Below, one piece after another: positions 39,401 to 51,400 of a DNA stretch of 64,000 nt. The position numbers and the translations under genes were made by a program. The notes beneath the pieces were generated by a model that was not told the DNA's origin, ran no database searches, and worked only from the letters and a program-made list of their open reading frames with translations. Within the stretch, counting starts at the first letter, position 1. Each line of letters begins with the position of its first letter. The DNA is taken from positions 23,625,713-23,689,712 of the forward strand of contig NC_092574.1 of the NCBI RefSeq assembly GCF_037975245.1, in the 5' to 3' direction. The DNA comes from Apostichopus japonicus (lineage: Eukaryota > Echinodermata > Holothuroidea > Aspidochirotida > Stichopodidae).

Positions 39401-42400
39401 ATCAAGCGAGAAGCCTGTACGATAGACGAAGTGGTCTCCCCCGTACCATCTTCTTGCTCTTACACCGCGATCCAGAGAGGGGACTTGAAACCCCTGAACC
39501 TGATTGTCGCAGGAGCAAACCAGAAACGAGAGACGCCTCTACCGAGTCTACAGTCGTTCATGAATTCAAATTTTAGATCGTTGTCACTACCAGCCATTCC
39601 ATCGTTGAACTTTCCTTTTACGAGAAGTGATACAAAGTTGCCTCCTATTGCTCATACACTGAACAGCAGCTGCACTGGTAATGCTGTTCCTACAGTCTTG
39701 CCTCCCACACCCCCTAACTCTCACCCAGGCTCTCCTTCGGACTTTCCATTGACCCTTGACCTCAGGCCGCCTCCGCCTCCCTATCAAGTGGCAATTGCTA
39801 GCAAAGGTAGGCCTACTAGACCGATCCTCCCGGTTGGTTCTGTTTCCAATGCCTTGCATACGAACAATGTTACAAGCACTACATCTCTGCTGAATCAGCA
39901 TCCAGTGAAATACAACCGCAGAAATAATCCCGATTTGGAAAGAAGGAGAATCCATCACTGTGAATATCCAGGTAAACTAAATTCTATTACTTTTCCAAAA
40001 AAATAAAAAATAAAAAAAATTATCACAACATTTTCATATATTTTAATGGAAACTTTGTGATAGAAATTAAGAACAAATAAAAAACAAATGGAAGAAGAAA
40101 AAATTGGCTGACTTTGAAACTGTTTTACAATATGACACGAAAACCTTCTTTGAGTAGAATTTTATCCATCACAAGCAAAAGTGTGGATAATATTATATTG
40201 TAGGGCTGTATTAAAATTTGATTTTGAAAACCAAATATTGACTTTTCGCATCCATACTTCTGCTACTGCCTGCAGGACAGCTGTATACAAACATTTGATG
40301 TAGGAACTTTCTATCATCATTGATTAAATTTGTCTGTGTTTTGATGGTAAGGTAAGGATGTACTCTAGTGCCCATTTCTAAGTCCTTCCTAATGGTAATC
40401 ATATAGTACTATAATGAATGCCGGAGATATAAGAATTCTTCAGCCTATTCCAACCTGCTTTGTGTTTGCGATTAAAAGTGTTGTAGCACACTCTGCATGT
40501 TACATGGTGTGGTATTAATATGCACATAGGACTGAGCACTTTTAATGTTTAGATGTCCCTGGATATTTTTGGAAAAAGAATGAAGGTTGGAATATACCGT
40601 CAGTTTTGATAGTTTCCCTAAATATTTATGGAGCCTGCAGGACTGGTCAAAGGTCATGCAAAGATTCACATCCCCTCAAGGTGTCGATAATTGATATTTT
40701 CTTTTTATGCGATGAAAATGTCCCATTTTTTCCCCTGCAATTTGGATAAAAGGATTCCTTTCCTTCAGATCTGAAACGATTAATAGCCTGAAGAGAAATG
40801 CATGTTACAGATGTTTTTTCACGTTATTGCTCAAAGGTCCTCAATGTATCTGCTTTTTAAGTTTTTTGATGTAGCAGACACTTTCGACATATCGTAAAGT
40901 TTTTGCAACCAAATAGCGTTACAAATTTTGTACATAATGTAAGGCTTTACAAACGTGAACTCTAGTTACATGGAAAGCCACTGGCAGTTGTGCGAAATGT
41001 TTTCTAAGGATGAAGTTATTGTAGTGTTGCACATATGTGTGTGACATCCCAATTGACAACTTGTGTCTTGATGCCTGTGAAGTAGTATTGTTATGCTAAT
41101 TATTTCTGCCTAAATGGTTTGCCAGTTTACAGCCATGTTGTCGCTGGCATATTGCAACCGAGTGTTTCGTGTTTCACAGAGCTGGTGATGCGTTCTGCAG
41201 AGGCTCGATGATCAATATATAATACACCAACCTGTAAAATTCACACTTCCTAAGAGTTTACATTTCGATCAATTTATGAAAACAGAAAAAAAAAATCAAA
41301 ACAAATAACAAAAAATCCATCCTTGTGATAAAGGCAAGATAGAACTTTACATACTGCGAGAAAGACATCTTAAGATTTGTTTGATAATATACAGTAGCAC
41401 TTGTGGCATGCATGATTGGAAAATTCCCAAATACTACAATGAAGATGGTTAGTCCTTCCAATGTAGAGTCCGGTCATATTATTAAAATATTGTACAGTGT
41501 ATACTGTACATCCATACATGGCAGAGATTACTTGTCACATTGTGCTTCCTCACAACACCTGCACATGGCTTTGGGGAGGTGGGTGGGGTGGGGGAGGGGT
41601 GGGGAGATGTGACCGTAAGAAGACCTGATGAGAGGGGTAAGGGTGTGGATGGTGGTGGGCTATAGCTGCAGGGGTTAATAAGGGGGCCCAGAGAAATATG
41701 GGATGGAGTAAAATATTTCTCATTTTCATTATATACTGTTCCGAAAGGGAAAATGAAGACTTTTTCCTAATATCCTGACTTGGCTCTCACAACACCTGTG
41801 GCTTTGGGGAGGTGGGTGATGGGGGGGGGGGAGGAGTGGGGAGATGATGATCATTTCAATCTCTATCACCTGATCTGTTCTTGTGGATGATGGCATTGAG
41901 AAGAGGATGGAGGGGAGAGTCTACATATTGTACATGTATAGTGAATATGGTAATGGTAGTTTACTATATATACTGTATAACTGCCTTATGATTGAGCTTA
42001 TGGTTTTGAGTTTGTCTGTCCTATGGGTAACTTCAAAAAACATTTCTTGCATATATTGAGCATGCATGACTACAAAGTTTTCTTATCAATATTTCCAACA
42101 CAATAATTCATCATACATATTTACATGTAGCTGTAGAGCTCTCTTATAGGCTATGGGTATGATCAAGTACACAAGTACACAGTATTTTTTGTCATATTTG
42201 AACCTCATCAAGTCAGAAATGGAAACGGTCAGAAACGGTATTAACGTTCATCTAATAATAGATAGGGAGGCCCTCAATTAGTTTATACTGGTATCAATCG
42301 ATGAAAAGATATACAGTAGGCAGAAATATCTAAGAGGACTGTTATTGTTAGTAAAGATCCAAACTGTTTTGGCTCAATTATCTTGGTCCAAGAATTTCAA

Positions 42401-45400
42401 TGCCTGAGTGCAATATTTCTATGGAATGGCCAAATATTGTTGTTTTGTACCAGAAAGCTAGTTGCAATAATTCCTGCTAAAACATGCCAGGTATAGTAGT
42501 TCTACAATTCGGCAATGGAGGCACCATTTTAATATCGATCTGAGATCGACAGTGTTGATGGCCGAAACGTCTGTATAGAAGGGTGGTTGTCCAGAAACTG
42601 GTATTGATGGAACCTCTGATAGCTGCGAGATTTCTGGATTTACTTCGTTCCTCGCTTACCTGTCTCCCCACAACCTTAGCATCCTCGTTCTACAGTGCCT
42701 AGAATGAACTGGTAACCTTTTAACACTGTGTGCCCTCTATAACCAGCTCCTACAGTCAATGCCTTTCCTTCTTCTTTCACAAAGCATTTCTTTATAAATG
42801 TTCTTTATAAATTTTTCTTAATTTTCGTAATTTTTTGTTCAAACTGTAATATTTGGCATCTCCCCTCTGACTGGTACCTGGGGTAGACCCCACCCCCCCA
42901 CCCTGGGCTTAGTACGCCACTGGATACAATATGGCACTCGGTGTTAAATTAGCAATAAAAGTTGTGCAGCTTGGGGACTCTTTATCCGTGTTGACCTTTT
43001 CGTGCGCCCTCTGTGGTTTGTTATGTCTGTACTATTTCACATTAGAGGTGGCCATGAATAGCAGTGTGCTGAACATCACACTGATTATGGGGTGTCTGAT
43101 ACCCAAGCCCAGGGTCTAACATTAAACTCATGGGAGTTCAGAAGCAATTTCAATGCGGCTATATAGTGTGCTGTGTACAGTGTACAATGTATAATGTTTT
43201 CATTGGCTAATATCAGGTAATATCAATCACATGACCAAGTACATAGCATTGAGATCATGGACCTATCTTTAATTTACATCATTTAACGTCTGCCATTGCG
43301 TTGGTGAACACTTTGGCAACCCATACAATAGTCATATATGATTTGTTTACTATGTTAACAGTTCTACTATGTACAGTACAGTGAGGTATATATATGGTGG
43401 AATATGTTGACACTCACAGTTTGGTGGTGCAATTTTCAAGTTTAAATTATGCAAATTACATTGGAGCCTGACCTTCATGAAGACTTAGCTCAGATTAAAG
43501 TGCCTCAGCATGCAGTGACTATGTTAGTGATGAGTCCGTATGCATATGCACAGTTTTCAACAGTCGCTTTAAATGTGCTACTTTAATAATGGACTCTGTG
43601 CATTCTTAACTATACATGTGCTGTATACTAGTATAATTTATCATTTTTAGTTTATAAATCTCTAAAATGTGAAGCATTGGACCCTGATGAAATGAATGCC
43701 TGTTTGTTTCAGTTTCTTTTCTTCTGTTTAATGTTACTGTAGTGATTGGAGAAGAATCTCGGTGTAAGTTCAACATTTTTTTGTAAGAATTAAAAAAAGA
43801 AAAAAAGGACAAAACTAACTGCATGACTTAAAAAGTTGAGAGTGAGAGATCGGATATCATTTTTAGGACAATGAACAAGTTAAGCTGCCTTGATGAGGCA
43901 ACTCAACATATATGAACAAACTACTGTGAAATATAATACTTGTGTGTGTAAAGGTGGCTGCAATTGTTTCATAAGGCTGGCTGCGATTTGTTGTACATAT
44001 TTTACGAGTCAGAACCTTACATTTATGATATAAACTATTAAAAGTAGTTGATCAATGTATTTCATGATGTTAAACGAAAGGACACTCCCTCGGAATTCAG
44101 TGTTTGGGGATTACAAAGAGTTTAACAGTTTTTAAGTATGAAAGCTAGTTAACACTGACAAAATGGAAAAGGAACAAGGTATTTTGTCATGTAAATTAAT
44201 AACATAGTGGTATATACAGTATGTCCCCTCCTCTTACAATTCCTTGGCATTCACTGACTACAGCCTAATAAGGACGCAATTTACATTGTATAATTCCTTC
44301 GCTTCTTCCAAGCCCCACTTGATAGAAATTTGGGATGTTGGGTTGGGTTGTGGGATTGGGGAAGGGGGAAGTTAGCAGGGAAGGGGGTGTGGATGTGGGG
44401 ATTGGGGGTGCAGTGCTCAAATGTTTACCAATGCTGAGAAGGTTTATTCTAAGGTAGATTAGGAAAATGCATATTAAGTAGACATGCAGCTGAATATGGT
44501 CACTCGTATTGTTATTGTACAGTAACATATTTGTAACATTTATATGTCTCAGGGATGGCAAATGCTCGGGGGTGGTAAAGTAGTTCATGTATGTTTAATA
44601 ATATAGGCCTATCCTGTGAAGTGATCAATGTCTTGTGTGTTACAACCTTCTAAGCATGGTAGAAAACATTACTAAGGACTTACTAAGTTTCCCATTGTCA
44701 TTAAGTGATTGGCATTGAGTATTTATCAGCTGATATAGTTATGAATTTCAAGTCATGACCAAATATTTCATAATGGTGGTATGGTATTACTTTATATGAG
44801 TATGTTAGCTAGCTTTAAAATAACTTGTGAGTCTGTACTCTGTTGTGGGAGTTGGTCATATAATGCAGGCTGCCAGTACAGTAAGCTACATGCAGCAAGC
44901 AGCCACAGAGGCAGCTACAGAGGCAGCTATAGCCAGGCTGCTACAGGCGAGTACAGGCAGCAGGCTACAGTAGCTATTATATGGATAATTTCATATGAGT
45001 ACAGCTACTGTAGCTATGGAATAACTTTGTGAGTCTGTACTCTGTTGTGGGAGTTGGTCATATGATGCAGGCTGCAGCTAGCTATGTATAGAATTAACTT
45101 CATATGAGTACAGCTACTGTAGCTACATGGAATAACTTTGTGTGTCTGTTACTGTACTGTAGTGTGATAATCATACATGTACAATGTAGGCAGCTGGCTA
45201 TATATCTCTGCCTATTAATTTATTCTTGCTATTTAATAGAACTACATGGATGATTTGGGTGATATGCTGGTGCCAGACTATGCACACTATGACATTTACT
45301 GTATGTCGCCTATGATTTACAAAGCAAATTTACACATGCAAGCATGGGGTTTAGGAATATTACCATAGTCTGAATCTGACTGAAGTATAGTGGTTATCAA

Positions 45401-48400
45401 TTTAAAGGAATATGTATGCATTATAGAGGGTAGTTATGGGAGCTAATATAACATAAACATTTAATTGACCTAAGAGCAATACACTAATATTAAGTATGAA
45501 GACCTTAAACCATATTTTGCATATATACAGGATATTAAAGTAGCATGCTGTGTAACTTGTTAGGTATGTAAGTACCATAAAGTGTCAGTGTCTCCTATCA
45601 GACAATGAAATGTGCATATATATAGTTGTATGGCTCCACAATTATTTTACTTACAGTATATTAGATGTACAGCTATAAGCTACTGTATTAAAGTGATAAC
45701 TTGCATATAAGTCTGTTATCATTTAATATTATGGTCAGTAGTGGTGGTAGTGCTGGGATGAGAAGAAAGTTCGCACAGACCATTATGCACAGTACAGTCT
45801 AGTCATTTGAGTTTACGTTAAGTAAATACCATCTGGTTTAATATGAAAGGTTTCAACTTTGGATTATTTCACGTTCAAAGGTAAAGTAATGCCAATCGAG
45901 AACACTCAAATTGTATGCAACAATAATATCGATTGTCCTACAGTACTGTAGCTATTTCACTTTGAAATACTGTCTACAATGTTTGTAAACTACAATAACT
46001 AGAAGCCTAAGCTCTTATTGTTTTGGTATAATTATATGCACACAGAAAAAGTTTGTTTAGGCTATAAAATGTTGTCACTGATTGCTCGTCAAGAAGGTAT
46101 ATTGGGACATGTTTGCTGGGTTTATAAAGTCAAGTATAACTATATATAGCAGGAATTCCAGGAAGGATAAGAAATATGTGATAAAAGGTGGGAACTCTTA
46201 AACATGCCCCCCCCCCCAAGAAACCCAAATTTGCATTTGACACTTTTCGTGCTGTTCAGAAATGATGATCCAGCAATTAATCCAACTCATCAGTACTGTG
46301 TATGAACACCGACAGAAATTTCTAGACCCTGTGAGTGCCCTAAGATTGGAACAAATAAAAATGTCTGTCCGAAAGAAACCGCAAAACGAACAAAAACATT
46401 CCAAGCACTTTGGTTGGTAGAATAACGATGGTCATTGATTAGAATTCACTAGTCATACCAGGGTGTACAGTGCTATTAAAATATTACACTCCAGGCAGGG
46501 CAGAGCGAGCTTGTCACTCGTAAATATCCAAACCAGTAAGTTCTAGGATATAATTCCTGTCTCCATATTCTGATACTTCCACACTCAAAATATATGCCAT
46601 AATTACTCCCTATCAGAATGATGTAGAGTATTCTAAATATACGCTCTCTATATAGTATTATAGTAACATGGTCACGAACTTGTCCCAAGTTATTAACTCG
46701 TTAGTAGTCATCATTTCTGACATCTATCAAGAATTAATGCTTTTCATATGAGAGTATAATGAGATCCCCCCCCCCCAAAAAAAAAATTTGGTTACACATT
46801 TTAAAGTTTTCTCCAAATTTTGACGAAATTATGGCACTTTTGGACCAAAGGAACAGTCTATTCGTACATGTATTAAAATACTGTACTGTATGAGAAAACT
46901 GTTGTAATTGTAATTTAAGTAAATGGTGGCTTCAGGACTGAATAATCACAGGTGATTGAATGCATACTACATTAACACTGTTTACATGGTACACATGTAC
47001 GTATTTACTCTGCCTCCTTGCATACTTCCTCCTGTCTTCAGACATCATTAGCACTAATTTCCCTCGAGTCATGTCTAGAGTTAACTGGTATTTGCTGCAA
47101 ACTTGTTTGAGAACCTGAATTGCTCTGAAAACGGAAGAATTGCGGCAGAAAAACGCAGCAAGGCGCGAGAGAAAACGGAGCTTGAAAAACACACGTTTCA
47201 CTTCGGAATGGTAAATTCAAAAGGAAGATCTTATAGTGCACAGTGACCCGTGAGGGTCACCAAGGGCGCAGTGCAAAAATTATACCAGTGGCGTCTTGGT
47301 AGACTAGGAAAGTAGGTTAGTGTAGTTGGAGACAGGTAACAGAGGAGTGAAGTAAATATTGATAACACTTCTCTCTCAACGATCCCCCTTTTCTGAATTT
47401 TTCTGATTTCAGTATTTATCTCATTGAAAGTCATTGGCGTGCTGAAAAACTGCTAAAAATCTTTTTTAAGTACTGCAATATTGAATTGTGCATGATATGA
47501 GATCTTTCTGAGGCATTGCGGAGGAGGGTTGAATATTTAAAAGACAGGGATATGAATTATTGATTATGAATGAGGGATTGTACTGTAGTAAAAGGAAATG
47601 TATGGTTTTAAAATGGTTGAGAATGGCTGACCGATTTTTGTAGTTTCTAGCATGTTCTAGCATGCAGCAGCGGTGACCTTTCAGTTGGATTCGTCTGTGT
47701 CCTCAAAACTTAACAAGTCACTTAACAAGTCACGATTTTGTTGTTAATTCTACTTTATTTACATGTTTTTTCTTGTTGACTATATGTATCTCTTGAACAA
47801 CAGGACAGAAGAGGACATTAATTACCATTAAAATCTGTGCAAGCTGTATAAATTGTTTGGTTTTATATTGTGTATGCCAAGTACGCGCATAGGGACAGCT
47901 GTGTAAGGTTTCAGTGGTATTGGTTGTATGTATTAGTGTGTTTGTTAATCAGTAAATAGTTAAAAACCAAACAAATACTGGCTACTTGATCGAGGCAGCT
48001 GAAATTCAGGAAATTATATGTTTTTTTTATCTTCTTCAATATAATATAGTCAACTACAGCTCTATTAATTAATCTGCCTAACAAATTTGACTATATATGG
48101 AGGCTGTGCTATATGACAATAAATTACCATTATGACAATAAATTTATGTAAATTAAATTAAATTAAATTATTTATGTAAATTTTAATATCACATCAGTGA
48201 ATTTCATGGAAGATGACGGCAGTTGTAATCGTTTAATATTTAGTCTTCGATCTGATTGGCTACGGATATAGTTCAATTACTGTTACAGTAAACTTACCTA
48301 ACGGTATGGTTACCTATAGAGATGATAGTTAACTGAATTAATACCATTCCCTGTAATAGTAATGTTTCAAACTAACATTTAAGTGTTCTCTAAAACCTTG

Positions 48401-51400
48401 TAGAAGTTTTCACATGGTACAAATGCTGCCACTCACTGTGTAGGTGACATCGGCCTGCCTGCCTTCATGGCACATTATTTTTGCCATGTACCAGGACGTT
48501 GCAGATTAGCTCAACTGTATATAAACAACCTGTAGTACTTGAAATAATCCATAAGTCAGTTGAGGTGCAACTGTATAATTTACATCTCATATACGATATA
48601 TGAAATGTAAATTATACAGTTGCACGCACCTCAACTGACTTATGGATTATTTCAAGTACTACAGGTTGTTTAATACCAATGATCCGCTCAGATTTATGAC
48701 AAGTTATTTAGTACAAATATTTACACTATAGTGTAATGACACCATCTTTCCCTAGCTGAAAAACTAGAAACCATTCTTTGTAAACAATGGTTCAACATTG
48801 ATTTGTTATAAACGGTAAGCAGTCGAGAAAGAATTGGAGATAATTTTTACTTAACAATATATGATCAGATGAACCTATGGCACCCAATTTGCATTTATAA
48901 ATATCTCAGCAAAAGTAAGAATTGTTGAGTTTCATTTTTTTGCAATAATAGTAGTACACAGAGATATATAGTCATACACTAGGCATAGCCATATGCTGGC
49001 TGATATGCTGGCTGAAGGATAGGTGCTATGCTTTGTTCCCACTGTCCCATATGGAACCCAATTACTGTACTTGTGGAGAAGTGCAAACCTGCATACAAAG
49101 ATCAAAGTTGACAAATAATCTTTCGAGAGGATATATTTTTATTCCTTCCTCTGCTAGTCAAGGTAAATAAACTCTAGAGTAGCTTTGCTCGAAACCCATC
49201 TGAACCTGATCTGCATCTCTCTTAATTATGATAAACTACAGTACTGTAGGTGCTTCACAGAATTAATCAAACTGACTGTATTAGAAATAAGCCAATTGAG
49301 TCTGACTATAGGAATGCCACAGTTGAATACAATGTGAGTTGGTTTTAAGGGACATTGTGGTTGTCTGTTGTAGTAGAGGCATTTTGGTCATGCAGCTGAA
49401 GTGAAGAATGTGGGACTGTTGGGAGAATGTGGGACTGTGGGAAGAATGTGGGACTGTGGGGGAGAATGTGGGACTTTGGGAAGAATGTGGGACAGGGGGG
49501 GGGAGAATGTGAGACCGTGGGGAGAATGTGGGACTATGGGAAGAATGTGGGAAGAATGTGGGACTGTAGGGAGAATGTGGGACTGTGGGAAGAATGTGGG
49601 ACTGTGGGGAGAATGTGGGACTGTGGGGAGAATGTGGGACTGTGGGAAGAATGTGGGACACAGGGAAGAATGTGGGACTGTAGGGAGAATGTGCGACTGT
49701 GGGAAGAATGTGGGACTGTGGGAAGAATGTGGGACTATCAGTGAATAGATAAGGTTAGAGGTGGGGACTACAGTTAAGGAGTAAAGTACATTTTGGGAAG
49801 CTTACATCCTCTGAATATTCATGTTAATCATCCCATCTTGTACTGTTCATCATGAGTGATAACATGCTTACAAGTTTTGTGATAGTATATAATTGAGGCG
49901 TTGATTCCCCCGTGAATACATACATACAGTACACTATGGTACAGTGTACAAAAAGAGCTCTGTAATGGAAACATTCTAGTACATGTATGTAAAGTTAGAT
50001 TTTTCATTTAAATTACCTACCAGCAGAAAACAGTCTATCTATATAGAGGATTGAAAGGTTTCTGCACCTGGCCGATATGTTAGCACACACTGTATTTTGT
50101 GTGGGTTGAATTCAAACAAGCAAAATCATTATTCAAATAATACTGTAGCGTTGCTTCCATGATCCTGTCAAACCGTTAGTTATGGTGCCTTAACGAATGG
50201 GAGGTTTATAAAATAAAGTCCATAAGGGCAATTTGGGTCTACATTCATAGAAAACAGGAAACAGAGTCATTGGATTCTGTTTAATATTAAGTAAATGTCT
50301 CTTGTAAATAAAAGCCGTTCCATTTTTATTGACCCCTATAATTTTTCGAGTTGTGTCGTACAGTATTGGTAACATTTGTTTAATGTACTTAGAGATCTGT
50401 TATCTCTGAGGTCTGAGGAATTAACTCTGTGGGCTTTGTGTGCACAATTTAAGCGCATCGAAGAAGGTGGAAATTGCGGTCTTAATTCACCTCTTCGTGA
50501 GCTTCCAAACAAGCGTTTAGAAGTAATCACCAGCTGCCAAACAGCTATGTACAGCAGTAGTACCTGTAACATGAAGTTTAGTGAATGAATTAAAACAGAC
50601 TATGCCTTTTTTTTCATGACCATAGTTAAGCATACTTTAACAGCTGTCCCAAACAGCTAGATCCTTCATACAACATTATATGCTTAGCTATACTGTATCA
50701 GTATCTGAATTCCCCATCAATATTTCTCTATGCTTCAGTATTTCCCTAGTATCAATATTTCTCTATGCTTCAGTATTTCCCTAGTATCAATATTTGAGGT
50801 ATGTATCTGTTGTATTAAATTGAAACGGCAAGTAACCACTCAAGTTTGAGATCCAGTTTAAATTTTTATCCCTGAGTCAAATACGGTAATTATTTTCTTA
50901 GACACTAGTTTGTAAATTTATATAGTTGGCATTCATTTTCTTTTCAGGAAGAATATTTTGGAGATATCCAGACCAAGTTTTGAGCTGTTTCCTAATATTT
51001 TTTGTAAAACACTAAATGATTCAATATGTAGGATATGTTTGATGTACAATATGTTCTGTTTATTAGGAAGTAAATATCAGACTGTGGGATCTACATTGTG
51101 TAGTTGTGTATATAGTTTATAGTTATACCCCTGACTTTACATAATGTATGCTCATTTCAGTAGTCTAGACACTGTTGGTAACATCTACAAAAGCAATAGC
51201 ATTATGTGCAAGGGAATTAACCGTGATACAAAAAAAAAAAAAAATTGTTAAAAGTCACTCTTGCATGCATGGAATATGAATGCACTTTTGCTGGTGTGTT
51301 GAAAATAGAACTCCAATGATCTATTGAAGCTCTCCAATTAATGTGTCTCCATTGGAGCATGCTTTGACTGTTTCATTGGCATATATGCTAGCGATTCAGA

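Noticed and set aside
42940-43120. Hydrophobic 60-codon open frame starting with an ATG
   Set aside because: It starts just beyond a solo transposon end in an intron; there is no splice or family evidence.
46932-47250. Exon-like frames on both strands with a good TTCCGTTTTCAG acceptor on the minus strand
   Set aside because: The open stretch is only about 28 codons in the spliced frame, competing frames are open on both strands, and no family is recognisable.
49281-49748. 100-126-codon repetitive open frames on both strands
   Set aside because: They come from a minisatellite that is open in several frames; there is no start context or splice signal.
50376-50588. 70-codon plus-strand open frame of balanced composition in KLF5 intron 2
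   Set aside because: No convincing splice sites or protein similarity; the antisense strand is equally open. It might be conserved non-coding DNA, but nothing in the sequence decides this.
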